A DNA stretch of 57,394 nt, taken from assembly GCA_029070965.1 (NCBI GenBank), contig JAIEBI010000026.1, positions 1 to 57,394 on the forward strand. Reading direction: 5' to 3'. Positions 41,076-51,300 of this stretch are shown in pieces (the stretch's first letter is position 1; each line of letters starts with the position of its first letter). The translations under genes were made by a program, and so were the position numbers. The notes beneath the pieces are model-generated. The model was not told where the DNA came from, searched no databases, and saw nothing but the letters and a program-made list of their open reading frames with translations. The stretch is from Clostridiales bacterium. Lineage in GTDB: Bacteria > Bacillota > Clostridia > Christensenellales > Pumilibacteraceae.

Positions 41076-42428
41076 CTATTTCCTCAGCACCATTGCTTTT
41101 ATGTCGTTTACTGCCGTTTTGATTTTGTTGTCGGTGGTCATAAGCGAAGCGACCTTATCCCGCGAATACATTATCGTCGTATGTTCCTTGCCGCCGAAAT
41201 ATTTGCCTATCGAGCTTAGCGGAATGTTCGTCATTTCGTTTATCAAATATATGGCGACCTGACGGGGAATTACAACGTCCTTGTTCTTGCGCTTGCCAAC
41301 CACGTCAGACTTTTGCACGTCGTAATACTTGCAGGTGCAGTCTATAATCTCGTCCACCGATATGTCCTCGCTGCCTTGCGCAAGATAGTCCTTTAACGCT
41401 TCCTTGCACATTTCAAGGTCGACCTTGCGGTCGTACAGCGACGAAAGGAACAGCACCTTTGTAAGCACACCCTCCATGTCGCGCACACTGCCCGTAACGC
41501 GCTCGGCTATGTAAGTTATTGCTTCGAGCGATATGCTCTTTTTTTCGGACTGCGATTTGTTTTGAAGAATTGCAATGCGCGTTTCCAATGCCGGCGGCTG
41601 GATATCCACTATCATACTGGACGAAAAGCGCGAACGCACACGGTCATCAAGATCGGGAATGTCCTGCGGCCGACGGTCGGAGGTAAACACCATTTGCTTG
41701 CCCGCGTTCTTTAACGCCTCGAACGTGTGGAACAGCTCCTCCTGCGTGCTCGGCTTTCCGCTCAAAAACTGAACGTCGTCTATCATTAATAAATCGAGAT
41801 TGCGGTACTTGTCACGGAACGCTTGACTGTTGATGCCGTGCAAGCCGCGTATGGACGCGATAAACTCGTTTATAAACGTATCCATAGACACATAAAGCAT
41901 TTTTGTATGTGGACGGGACACTCGCAGGTCGTTGCCTATCGCCTGCATAATATGCGTCTTTCCCAATCCGACGTCGCCGTAAATGAACAGCGGGTTGAAC
42001 TTGGTGCCAAGCTCCGCTTCCGCTACGGCAAACGCGCTGTGGTACGCCAATTTGTTGGAATCGCCCACGACGAATTCGGCAAAGTTGTATTTGGGATTGA
42101 GCTTATTTATTTCCGGACGGGCTGCGGAAGTTTCCTGCTGTCTGTCCACATGCACCGATTCCGCAACAGGCTGCGGCACCTCATCGTCCGACACCAACAC
42201 CAGTTCGGACGGCGCTTCTTCTATTTCGCGCAATGCGCGTTTGAGTAACGGCAAATATCTTGCCGCCACCTCGCTTTTTGCCGCCGCGCTCGGCGCGCAA
42301 AGAGTAAGCATGTCGCCCTCAACCTTTATAGGGCGCAGCGGCCTAATCCAAACGTCAAAGCCCAAGGAATGGGTTTCGACCTCCATTATGCTAAGCATTT
42401 CCTGCCATACGGCGTTTATATCTTTCAT
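41076..42428 (-). CDS. dnaA: Chromosomal replication initiator DnaA
   Basis: 450 residues, all four domains. Domain III: Walker A GDVGLGKTH, Walker B LLMIDDVQFL; domain IV DNA-binding signature SLSSIGKYFGGKEHTTIMYS-like stretch near residue 400. It opens oriC. Here it is not next to dnaN, rpmH or a cluster of DnaA boxes; rsmI lies upstream and a DUF1934 gene downstream. SD GAGGAT. Confidence 0.97.
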   Translation of the reverse strand: MKDINAVWQEMLSIMEVETHSLGFDVWIRPLRPIKVEGDMLTLCAPSAAAKSEVAARYLPLLKRALREIEEAPSELVLVSDDEVPQPVAESVHVDRQQETSAARPEINKLNPKYNFAEFVVGDSNKLAYHSAFAVAEAELGTKFNPLFIYGDVGLGKTHIMQAIGNDLRVSRPHTKMLYVSMDTFINEFIASIRGLHGINSQAFRDKYRNLDLLMIDDVQFLSGKPSTQEELFHTFEALKNAGKQMVFTSDRRPQDIPDLDDRVRSRFSSSMIVDIQPPALETRIAILQNKSQSEKKSISLEAITYIAERVTGSVRDMEGVLTKVLFLSSLYDRKVDLEMCKEALKDYLAQGSEDISVDEIIDCTCKYYDVQKSDVVGKRKNKDVVIPRQVAIYLINEMTNIPLSSIGKYFGGKEHTTIMYSRDKVASLMTTDNKIKTAVNDIKAMVLRK

Positions 42429-42446
42429 TCGTTATCCTCTAAGTTA

Positions 42447-42475
42447 ATTATACAACAGTCGGCGCGTAAAATCAA
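42447..42475 (-). promoter_or_regulatory. Promoter of dnaA
   Basis: Minus strand TTGATT (42475-42470), 17 bp, TATAAT (42452-42447); leader about 13-20 nt with an SD. No DnaA box lies in this 66-bp gap. Confidence 0.8.
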
Positions 42476-42494
42476 GTACTTATTTTAAAATGCG

Positions 42495-43304
42495 TTACTC
42501 ACCCTCTTTCATTTCGACTGCGACTTTATAAATTTCGCTTTTAGCGACATGTCGATCCTGCGCAACCTTTTTTACCGCATCCTTCATTTGTTCGCCACCT
42601 TCTATATAGTGCTTGATATGCTGTTCGATAGTAAGCTCGCAAAGCGGATTGCTTGTTATACCCTCCACCACTATTACGAACTCGCCTTTTTCAGTAATGT
42701 CCAAATCCTCGCCGAGAACGCCGCGCGTAACCGTTTCATACAGCTTGGTCATTTCGCGGCATACAGCAACCTTGCGTGCGCCAAGCTGCTCATACAAAAA
42801 CTGCAAGTCCTTTTTTATGTCATGCACGGCGCTGTAAAATATAAGCGTACACGGCAGATTTTTGTACGGCTCGACAAAGCGCACTCTGTCTATATTCTTT
42901 TCGGGCAAAAAGCCGAGCAGCGTAAACGCGCGGGTATCCAGTCCCGAAAGCACAAGTGCGTCAATGCCCGCACATGCGCCGCTGACTACCGTAAACGGAA
43001 TATTCTTTTCTATAACCGCGTCGATAAGCACATGCCCGGGGTCTGACACTGTGGGAGTACCCGCGTCGGACACAACAGCTATATCCTTGCCCGCTTGCAA
43101 CAGCTCGATAAGCCCGTCCACCGCGCTTTTTTCGTTAAACTTGTGGTAAGCCACGGTGCGCGTTTTTATGCCGTACTTATTGAGCAGTATAGCCGTATGC
43201 CGCGTGTCCTCCGCCGCGATTAAATGCACGCTTCTAAGCACGTCCAGCGCGCGCAGCGTTATTTCGTCAAGATTGCCGATAGGCGTTGCTACAATGTACA
43301 GCAT
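42495..43304 (-). CDS. rsmI: 16S rRNA 2'-O-methyltransferase RsmI
   Basis: 269 residues. VATPIGNLDEITLRAL, AAEDTRHTAILL and VVSDAGTPTVSDPG are diagnostic. It methylates C1402 ribose in 16S rRNA. SD AAGGAG inside the end of the preceding methyltransferase gene. The tilS-yabB-yabC-like order matches the Bacillus neighbourhood partly. Confidence 0.96.
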   Translation of the reverse strand: MLYIVATPIGNLDEITLRALDVLRSVHLIAAEDTRHTAILLNKYGIKTRTVAYHKFNEKSAVDGLIELLQAGKDIAVVSDAGTPTVSDPGHVLIDAVIEKNIPFTVVSGACAGIDALVLSGLDTRAFTLLGFLPEKNIDRVRFVEPYKNLPCTLIFYSAVHDIKKDLQFLYEQLGARKVAVCREMTKLYETVTRGVLGEDLDITEKGEFVIVVEGITSNPLCELTIEQHIKHYIEGGEQMKDAVKKVAQDRHVAKSEIYKVAVEMKEGE

Positions 43305-43973
43305 TTAAAACTCCTTAACTTTGACAGTCATTCCCTGTTTGCCGCCGCGCACGGCGCGAAGCATAAACGTTTTGCCGTTGGGATTGACAATCAATTCTTT
43401 TGGCGAAAGTCCGTTGCGGTTGCACTCGATAAGCACCTCGTCCAGCCGCGACGATATATGCACAATACACAGCGCACCGCCTACTTTTAGCAGCCGCTTT
43501 GCCGTCGATATAACATCCGCAAGATTTACGGTAAGCTCGCTGTTCGCCTGCGGCGCAACGGACGACGGCTTAGAGTCCGCTTTATAGTACGGCGGATTGC
43601 ACACCACCAAATCGTACCCCGCGGCGGTAAACATATCCGCATTTCTTATATCGGCATTTACAAACTTTACATCGTCCAAATCGTTTAGCGCACACGAGCG
43701 ATTACTCATATCGCAAAGCGTACCGTCTATTTCCGCGCCATCTATGGTGCAGCCGTTTGAAATTGCAAGCATAATTCCGATTATGCCGCAACCCGAACAC
43801 AAATCGAATACGCGGCTGTTTTTGCTAACAAACCCGCTTGCATAGTGAGCAAGCGCTACCGCGTCGCTACCGAACCTGTATCCGTTTTCGCTTTGAATAA
43901 TATAGTAACCGTCGCCCAGCGGCTCGGCCTTTTCGCCGTCACGAACGTACTGTAAAAACCTTTCGTCCGTCAT
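43305..43973 (-). CDS. TrmN6/YabB-type methyltransferase
   Basis: 222 residues. SAM motif VFDLCSGCGIIGIML and catalytic NPPYYK mark the tRNA1(Val) adenine-N6 methyltransferase family. The tRNA target is likely but not proven. SD GAGGT within the tilS end; the start lies 1 bp after the tilS stop. Confidence 0.88.
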   Translation of the reverse strand: MTDERFLQYVRDGEKAEPLGDGYYIIQSENGYRFGSDAVALAHYASGFVSKNSRVFDLCSGCGIIGIMLAISNGCTIDGAEIDGTLCDMSNRSCALNDLDDVKFVNADIRNADMFTAAGYDLVVCNPPYYKADSKPSSVAPQANSELTVNLADVISTAKRLLKVGGALCIVHISSRLDEVLIECNRNGLSPKELIVNPNGKTFMLRAVRGGKQGMTVKVKEF

Positions 43974-43974
43974 A

Positions 43975-45279
43975 TTACCACCTCGGCGAAACAGTGCCTT
44001 TGTTGACGGTTTTGTCCGTTTGCTTTACACTGTCGGCAATTTGCATACCCACGATTACCAGCACTTCGTTACCGCGACAAATAAGCGGTATTCTATCGCG
44101 TAAACGTTTGGGAACTTTATTGTCTATAAAGTACTGTTTAAGTTTTTTCTTTCCCCCGCCGAACGGCGTGAACGTATCGCCGTCCCGCCTAAACCGCAGA
44201 ACCGCACCGTTTAACTTGTCCAAATCCACGCACCGCCCAATCGCGTCACGCGGAGCAATCGCACTGCGCTCGATATCCACGGCAAGCCCGTCAATAAGGT
44301 TTGCGCCCAATTTAATCGGTGTTTCGCCGTCATACGGAATGCGCGGAATATACAGCGCCACACCGCCGTATTCCTTTTCCGCCTCTATGCCGCCCGTCAA
44401 CTGCACAACTGCGCCAGTGCGCATATGCGCAAGCTCCGTCACCCGAGCTATTTGTTCGCGTGTAATATCGGTAAGCGTAAAGTATTCGAGCGCACGTCGC
44501 ACGTACCGCGCGGCAAGCGGCGTGGATAGCGCCCGCTCATTTATAAGCACCGAGCCGCAGTCGTGCGTAATTAAAGACAAATCAAGCGTGCTGTCCAAAT
44601 AATCGCACACGCCGTCGCATTCTTTGGCAAATTCGTTTACCGCACGCACTACGCCGCCGTAACGCTGTTCTATAAGCGGAATGACGTTGAGCCGAATAAA
44701 ATTCCTGTCCGCGTCGTCCATCAAATTAGTTTCGTCGACAACAAATTTTATGCCGTTTGCTTTGACGTATTCGTCCAGCTCGTCGGGATATACGTTAAGT
44801 AGCGGGCGCACCGTTTTTTCACGCTCCGCCATGCCACGCACGCCGTCCAGTCCCGCGCCGCGAAACAAATGCATAAGCACGGACTCGGCGTTGTCAAGCG
44901 CGTGGTGCGCCGTTAAAATGACGTCAGCCCTGCCCGATTTAATCAAGTCGAAAAACACACCGTAGCGCAAGTCGCGCGCCGCCTGCTCAATTGTAAGCCC
45001 GTTTGCGGCGGCATATGCGTTTACGTCCACGCGTTTTGCCGTAAACTCGACGTTGTTTTGCTTGCAGTATTCGCGCACAAACGCTTCGTCATTGTCCGCC
45101 GTTTCGCGCAAGCAATGGTTCACGTGAACGACCGTTATATTCTCTTTTTTAACGACGCCGCAATGTAACACGGCATGCAAAAGGCACATGGAATCCCGCC
45201 CGCCGGACACGCCCACCGCGAGCTTTTTTCCCGAATGTTCCGCCAATACTTCGGCGACCTTTTGCAATAAATCTTTCAC
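43975..45279 (-). CDS. tilS: tRNA(Ile)-lysidine synthetase
   Basis: 434 residues from GTG 45279. The ATP-pyrophosphatase loop SGGRDS is at residue 25. HHALDNAESVLMHLFRG follows, and the C-terminal domain has FTPFGGGKKKLKQYF. It converts C34 to lysidine in tRNA-Ile(CAU). The GTG lies 6 nt past a TATAAT box with no SD, so I place the start there; the longer open frame upstream includes the promoter itself. Confidence 0.93.
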   Translation of the reverse strand: MKDLLQKVAEVLAEHSGKKLAVGVSGGRDSMCLLHAVLHCGVVKKENITVVHVNHCLRETADNDEAFVREYCKQNNVEFTAKRVDVNAYAAANGLTIEQAARDLRYGVFFDLIKSGRADVILTAHHALDNAESVLMHLFRGAGLDGVRGMAEREKTVRPLLNVYPDELDEYVKANGIKFVVDETNLMDDADRNFIRLNVIPLIEQRYGGVVRAVNEFAKECDGVCDYLDSTLDLSLITHDCGSVLINERALSTPLAARYVRRALEYFTLTDITREQIARVTELAHMRTGAVVQLTGGIEAEKEYGGVALYIPRIPYDGETPIKLGANLIDGLAVDIERSAIAPRDAIGRCVDLDKLNGAVLRFRRDGDTFTPFGGGKKKLKQYFIDNKVPKRLRDRIPLICRGNEVLVIVGMQIADSVKQTDKTVNKGTVSPRW

Positions 45280-45285
45280 AAAACG

Positions 45286-45314
45286 ATTATACCCTATTAC
45301 GGAAAAAAAGTCAA
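45286..45314 (-). promoter_or_regulatory. Promoter giving a leaderless tilS mRNA with GTG start
   Basis: Minus strand TTGACT (45314-45309), 17 bp, TATAAT (45291-45286), 6 nt, then GTG. The -35 abuts the preceding terminator. Confidence 0.85.
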
Positions 45315-45348
45315 CACAAAAGCCCGACGGCATATCGGGCTTTTGTGT
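45314..45348 (-). terminator. Terminator of the VWA lipoprotein gene
   Basis: Perfect 14-bp stem ACACAAAAGCCCGA / TCGGGCTTTTGTGT with a 7-nt loop. Confidence 0.85.
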
Positions 45349-45373
45349 AACTGTTATTTGCGGTAATATTACC

Positions 45374-46870
45374 TTAGTACAATTTTTCAGCTTTTTTAAC
45401 TATATCCAAGAACTCGGCTTTAAAGCTGTCGCCGTCCGTATTTGCGCATTCAAGCGCGGCAAGTCGTAACGACACGTTGTGTATATCGGCATTGCCCTTG
45501 TACTTGGATTCGCGGAGTATCAGTCCATACTCTGCGACGCAACCTATAAACATGCAATCCTCGTCTGGCGTTGATGTATAGTCGGTTGTCATTACCGTCG
45601 TGGATATAGACTTGCCCTCGTCCGTTTCGGGCGCTTTGAACCGCACCTCGCAAGTGGCAATCGCGCCGTACGCGTCTTGCTTTAATTCCAACTCGTACAA
45701 CGCTGTAACGGTATGACCGGATCCGATTTCGCCCGCGTCCTTTTTGTCGTCGTCAAACTCCTCTTGCGACATCATTTTGCTTTCGTATCCGAGCAGTCTG
45801 TATTTGTCTACCGTGTCCGCGTTGAACGTTACGCCCATTTTAGCGTCCTTTGCCACAACGTTGAACGTGCCGCCCAACTCCTCCACCAAAACCTTACGCG
45901 CTTCCGCTACACTGTCCAAATACGCGTAATTGCCGTTGCCATTTTCGGCAAGCGTCTTCATTGTATTGTCGTTAGTGTTGTACATACCCACGCCCAACAC
46001 CGACAGATAAATGCCGCTTTCGCGTTTTTGACTGATAAGGGTTTTTAACGCGCTCGTGCTTGAAGCGCCCACATTAAAGTCGCCGTCGGTTGCGAGTATA
46101 ACGCGGTTGTTCTTTTCCGCCGAATAATATTGCTGTGCAAGAGCGTACGCCTTTTGTATGCCGCCCTGTCCGTTGGTAGAACCACGCGCTTCGAGATCTT
46201 GCAAAACATTGCATATTTTCGTTTTGTTTTGTCCGCTCTCGCCGCTGAGCGCCACGCGGCTGTCGCCCGCATACGTTACTATGGAAACGGTATCGTCCTC
46301 GCCCAGACTCTCCGCGAGCATGGAAAAAGACTGCTGTATGAGTCCCAGCCTATCGTCGCCGTACATAGAACCGGAAGTGTCGATCAAAAACACTATATTG
46401 TTGGGTTTTGCAGAATACGTTATTTCTTCCGCCGCTACGCCTATACTGAGTAGCTTGTGCTGTTCATTCCACGGGCAGTCAAATAGATTGCTCGACACAG
46501 CCAATGCGTTGCCGTCCGTCGGTCTGTCGTAATCGTACGAAAAATAGTTGATGTACTCTTCCAACCGAACGGATCCCGCCGAAACCTTTCGTCCCTCGTT
46601 GATTATTCTGCGCATATACGAATACGAGGCAGTGTTACGATCGAGCGAAAAATACGAATCGGGCGTCATTGCAGCGCTTACAAAATTGCGCTCGACAATA
46701 TTGGTTGTTTGATAGTTTTCCAATTCGCCGACATTGGGCGTAATCATACCCGCCGAAGGCTTGCCGGCGGACGCAGAGCCATACCCGTCGGGCGGGGCGC
46801 CGCACGCGGCAAGCGTACAGCCCGCTATTACCGTTGCGCATATCGCAGTTAAAATCTTTTTGATTTTCAT
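45374..46870 (-). CDS. Lipoprotein with von Willebrand factor A domain
   Basis: 498 residues. Signal peptide with lipobox LAAC (Cys23). N-terminal VWA-associated region, then a VWA domain (about 155-330) with the MIDAS motif DTSGSM and a second site ATDGDF, then a DUF3520-like C-terminal region, as in YfbK. Probably a metal-dependent adhesion or scaffold protein on the cell surface. It lies downstream of an ECF sigma and an anti-sigma-like gene and is the likely output of that module. SD AAGGAG. Confidence 0.85.
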   Translation of the reverse strand: MKIKKILTAICATVIAGCTLAACGAPPDGYGSASAGKPSAGMITPNVGELENYQTTNIVERNFVSAAMTPDSYFSLDRNTASYSYMRRIINEGRKVSAGSVRLEEYINYFSYDYDRPTDGNALAVSSNLFDCPWNEQHKLLSIGVAAEEITYSAKPNNIVFLIDTSGSMYGDDRLGLIQQSFSMLAESLGEDDTVSIVTYAGDSRVALSGESGQNKTKICNVLQDLEARGSTNGQGGIQKAYALAQQYYSAEKNNRVILATDGDFNVGASSTSALKTLISQKRESGIYLSVLGVGMYNTNDNTMKTLAENGNGNYAYLDSVAEARKVLVEELGGTFNVVAKDAKMGVTFNADTVDKYRLLGYESKMMSQEEFDDDKKDAGEIGSGHTVTALYELELKQDAYGAIATCEVRFKAPETDEGKSISTTVMTTDYTSTPDEDCMFIGCVAEYGLILRESKYKGNADIHNVSLRLAALECANTDGDSFKAEFLDIVKKAEKLY

Positions 46871-46947
46871 ATCGACTCCTTTACTTGGTGTATTTACAAC
46901 TACAACACCACTATTCTGCCTTTTGTCCCGAAATTCTTAAAATATTT

Positions 46948-47649
46948 TTACTCCGATTTTACTACGCTTTGCGCCAATTCTTTTCCGCCGTCGGCGTTGC
47001 CCACCGTAGTAACGTAATATTTGTAATCGTCCTTTGCGCAGTATGAGACGGTTACGTACTCACCGTTTATATACTGCGTATAACTATTGTACCCCGTTCC
47101 GTTCATTACGTGCTTATACTCCGTTGCAAGCTCGTCGCCCGCATAATCGGACTTTTCGGCGACTACGCTCATTTGAATATTGCCGCCGTTATAGCTGACT
47201 CCCAGTACTGCCCTCAGATACGCAAACTCGTCCGTTTCCTTAATGTAACAAGCGTAATAATTCTCGCTGAAAATGTTCGCGCCTGCGGGCAACTCCGTGC
47301 TTATATACTGCTTGGCAAAGTCGGCGTTTACACTACTTGCACGCACCTCGCTAATGCTATAATGCTGAACTTCGGGCGCCGAAGGAACCGGAAAAACAGG
47401 TTTAGACGCATTATTCGTCCAGCCGCCCGCTTTGTCGCTGCTAAAAAACGGTGCGGCAATCAACACCGTCGTTACAACGACGGCGCACGTTGCAGCAACG
47501 CCTATCAACCAAGCGCGACGTTTGGTCGGCCGCTCGGTAGACTTACGCATTTTTTGCCGCGCTTTATCCGCAAGGCGGGTGTTCGGCTCAAGCGTAGATG
47601 CGTAATTATCGAACAACCGTTCTATTTGTTTGTCCTTTTCGTCCATCAC
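46948..47649 (-). CDS. Anti-sigma-factor-like single-span membrane protein
   Basis: 233 residues. Cytoplasmic N-terminus (about 45 residues, basic end), one membrane helix (46-68) and an exterior domain. Position and topology fit an anti-sigma factor for the ECF sigma just upstream; the N-terminus lacks a recognisable zinc-binding HxxxCxxC. Start GTG 47649 (spacing from AAAGGG favours it) or ATG 47646. Confidence 0.7.
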   Translation of the reverse strand: MMDEKDKQIERLFDNYASTLEPNTRLADKARQKMRKSTERPTKRRAWLIGVAATCAVVVTTVLIAAPFFSSDKAGGWTNNASKPVFPVPSAPEVQHYSISEVRASSVNADFAKQYISTELPAGANIFSENYYACYIKETDEFAYLRAVLGVSYNGGNIQMSVVAEKSDYAGDELATEYKHVMNGTGYNSYTQYINGEYVTVSYCAKDDYKYYVTTVGNADGGKELAQSVVKSE

Positions 47650-47668
47650 TGTTACAACCCTTTATTAG

Positions 47669-48211
47669 TCATTGTTGTCCCGCGCCAGTCATATACTTGC
47701 GCATTTTTTCCTCGGCTTCCGCTATTTTGCGCGCCACCGTCGACTTGCTTAAACCCATGGCCTTGGCGCTGTCGCGCACGGTAAAGTCCATAAAGTACTT
47801 TTGGTATATCAACTGTTTTTCTTGCTCGCTTAACACGCTCATAGCCTGCTCTACCGCGAGCGATTGCGCCGAAGCCTCCGCAACGTCGGCAGACGCGGCA
47901 ATATCGTAAAACTCGTCTATATCGGCGGTCGGCTTGGTCTTCCTTAGCATGTTCAGTGCGGTGTTATGCACGATTTTGCATATCCAAGCATAACCGTTAG
48001 TATCGGGTTTAAACCTGTGCGCCTTGTCCACTATTTTGATAAAGCTTTCCTGTACAACGTCCTCGGCAAGCGCGCGATCGCGCACAATAGAACGTGCGAC
48101 AGATAACATACGTGCGGAAATAAGCCACGCCAATTCGTTTAGCGCAGCCTCATTACCACGTGCAATGCCCGCGATGAGATTATTTATTCTATTCCTCATC
48201 TCGTCCGTCAT
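47669..48211 (-). CDS. ECF-type RNA polymerase sigma factor
   Basis: 180 residues. Region 2 (RSIVRDRALAEDVVQESFIKIVD) and region 4 (LSEQEKQLIYQKYFMDFTVRDSAKAMGLSKSTVARKI). It directs transcription of a small regulon, probably including the two genes behind it. The ATG lies 7 nt past the -10, so its mRNA is probably leaderless; TTAGGGT before the ATG is at most a weak SD. Confidence 0.92.
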   Translation of the reverse strand: MTDEMRNRINNLIAGIARGNEAALNELAWLISARMLSVARSIVRDRALAEDVVQESFIKIVDKAHRFKPDTNGYAWICKIVHNTALNMLRKTKPTADIDEFYDIAASADVAEASAQSLAVEQAMSVLSEQEKQLIYQKYFMDFTVRDSAKAMGLSKSTVARKIAEAEEKMRKYMTGAGQQ

Positions 48212-48218
48212 ACCCTAA

Positions 48219-48247
48219 AGTATATAGCCAAAATCTTTATTTGTCAA
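48219..48247 (-). promoter_or_regulatory. Promoter of the ECF sigma operon
   Basis: Minus strand TTGACA (48247-48242), 17 bp, TATACT (48224-48219), then 7 nt to the ATG. It looks like a housekeeping rather than an ECF promoter. Confidence 0.8.
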
Positions 48248-48253
48248 CAGCAA

Positions 48254-48283
48254 AAACCCCGTCGCATTATTGCAACGGGGTTT
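48254..48283 (-). terminator. Terminator of rpoBC
   Basis: Stem AAACCCCGT / ACGGGGTTT with a 12-nt loop and T-run; located just past the rpoC stop and before the ECF sigma promoter. Confidence 0.85.
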
Positions 48284-48307
48284 GTCTATGCTTATATTGA
48301 TTATGGT

Positions 48308-51300
48308 TTACACCGCTTCGCCGTCGGAGTCTGCCGAGTACACAGTGTCGTCAGCAGGCGCTGCAGCGCGCTCTATGGGATAGACGTTGCGGTACTTGCG
48401 CACGCCCGTACCCGCGGGAATGAGCTTACCGATAATGACGTTTTCTTTAAGACCGATCAACGGGTCTACCTTGCTCTTGATAGCCGCTTCGGTAAGAACC
48501 CTTGCCGTTTCCTGGAAGGACGCGGCGGACAGGAAGCTGTCGGTAGCGAGTGCCGCTCTCGTAATACCGAGCAACGTGTGCTTGGCTATACCGGGGCGAC
48601 CGTAGTTCTCTCTCGCCTTGCTTGACGCTTCGTCGAATACGGCAAGGTCGACCATTTCGCCGGGGATCAAGTCGGTATCGCCGCTGTTTTCCACGCGTAC
48701 CTTTTTGAGCATTTGCCTGACGATAACCTCGATGTGCTTATCGTTAATCGCAACGCCCTGCGAACGGTAAACGGACTGGACTTCCTTGACTATATATTCC
48801 TGAACGTCGTTTCTACCCTTGGTGCGCAAAATGTCGCTCGGGTTTAACGGACCTTCGGTAATGGCGTCGCCCGCCTTGATTACTGCGCCGTTACTGATAT
48901 ACGGTTTAAGCCTTGCGCCGTGCGGAATGGAATACGAGCTTTCGTCGCCGTCCTCGCGCTTGACGATAACGTCGCGCTTGCCGTCCTTTTCCACAAGCCG
49001 CACCTTTCCGCCGTGTTCGGCAAGAACGGCACAGCCCTTGGGCTTGCGAGCTTCGAACAACTCTTCTACACGCGGCAAACCTTGCGTAATATCGTCCGCC
49101 GAAGCAACACCGCCCATGTGGAAGGTACGGAGCGTAAGCTGAGTACCGGGCTCGCCTATACTTTGAGCGGCTATAATGCCTACCGCTTCGCCGATACGAA
49201 CGGGCGTCGACGCCGCCATATCTCTGCCGTAGCACTTGGCGCAAACGCCATGCTTGCTCTTGCAGGTGAGCACTGTTCTTATCTTAACGTGGGTTATGCC
49301 CGCCGCAACGATGTTCTTTGCGGTCTGCTCGCTGATAAGCTCGTTTACGTCGCAAAGCACTTCTTTGGGATTCTTGGGATTGACAACCTTTTCCGCACAG
49401 TATCTGCCGACCAAGCGGTCCTCGAGTTTTTCGATAACCTTTTTGCCGTCGCCTTCGGTTATAGCATAGGTGTCGATGCCCTTAGGCGCGCCGTCGGGAC
49501 AGCAGTCTTCCTCGCGCACGATAACGTCCTGAGCGACGTCGACAAGCCTACGGGTAAGATAACCGGAGTCAGCCGTCTTTAACGCGGTATCGGCAAGACC
49601 TTTACGTCCGCCGTGGGTGGAAATAAAGTATTCCAAAACGGTCATGCCTTCGCGGAATGAGCTACGAATAGGAACGTCCAGCGTTTTACCTTGCGGGTTA
49701 ATCATTAGACCACGCATACCGGAAAGCTGAGCAATCTGCTTCATACTACCACGCGCGCCCGAAGCCGCCATAAGGTTGATGGGGTTGTAAGCATCCAACG
49801 TGCGTTGAAGCTCTGCCGTAACCTGTTCGTTAGCCTTGCTCCAAATTTTGATAACGGCGTTGTAACGCTCGTCCTCGGTGACGAAGCCGCGGTCGTAAAG
49901 CTTGTCGATTTTGACTACTTCCGCTTCCGCGTCATCGAGTATCTTGAACTTCTCTTGCGGAATGTGCATATCGAATACCGACGTCGTAATAGAACCGATA
50001 GTCGCGTACTTGAAGCCCAAGTCCTTGATTGCGTCCAGTACCTCGACGGTGATAGACGCACCCTTCTTTTTGAAGGTGGTGTTGATTATGCTTTCGATTA
50101 TCTTTTTGTCAACGGTAAAGTTGATTTCCGGCTCAAACATTTTTTCGTACGTGTCGCGTACGGCAAAACCGAGGTCTTGCGGAATGGGCTCGTTGAAGAT
50201 AATCCTGCCGACGGTGGTCGTAACTACGTGACGGTAGTTTTTGCCGTCGGGCGAAACAGCATTGGCGGGAATTGCCACGCCGCTGTTTTTAATCATTTCT
50301 ACGGGACGCTCCACACGCACCTTGATTTGCGATTGCAATTCTATAAGGTGGTTGAAATACGCCATTTTGGCTTCGTCGGCGTCTGCAAATACCATGCCCT
50401 CGCCTTTCGACCCAGGTTTGTCCATGGTAAGGTAGTAGCTACCCATGACCATGTCCTGCGACGGAGTACATACGGGCGAACCGGACGAAAGCTTCAATAT
50501 ATTGTTGGGAGCGAGCATGAGCACGCGCGCTTCAACCTGCGCTTCTACCGACAGCGGTACGTGTATAGCCATTTGGTCACCGTCGAAGTCGGCGTTGAAC
50601 GCGCCGCAGGCAAGCGGGTGGAGCTTGATAGCTCTGCCGTCGACAAGCACCGGCTCGAACGCCTGAATACCCAATCTGTGCAGCGTGGGTGCACGGTTCA
50701 AAAGCACGGGGTGGTCTTTAATAACCTTTTCGAGCACGTTCCAAACGTCGGCGTCGGCACGCTCGGCTATACGCTTTGCCGTCTTGGCGTTGTGCGTTTT
50801 GCCTTGCGCGACGAGTTCCTTAATTACAAACGGCTTAAACAGCTCGAGCGCCATTTCCTTAGGCACGCCGCACTGATAGAATTTCAGTTCGGGACCTACG
50901 ACTATAACCGAACGACCGGAATAGTCTACGCGTTTACCCAAAAGGTTTTGACGGAAACGGCCTTGCTTACCACGAAGCAATCCGGACAAGCTTTTCAGCT
51001 CGCGGTTGCTTGCACCGTTAATCGCCTTGCCGCGTCTGCCGTTATCAATAAGCGAGTCAACAGCTTCCTGCAACATACGCTTTTCGTTGCGAATGATTAT
51101 GTCGGGCGCGCCCAAATCAATAAGGCGGCGCAAACGGTTGTTACGGTTGATTACTCTACGGTACAAATCGTTAAGGTCGCTGGTTGCAAACCTGCCGCCG
51201 TCCAGCGGTACCATGGGACGAAGCTCAGGCGGCAGTACGGGTAATGCTTCCAATACCATCCAACTCGGCTCGGCGCCCGATTTCATAAACGCGTCCAAAA

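Noticed and set aside
42429-42494. Replication origin next to dnaA
   Set aside because: No DnaA-box cluster or AT-rich unwinding region is present in the gap. Isolated TTATCCACA-like strings elsewhere (such as inside ileS near 10.63 kb) are single and within genes.
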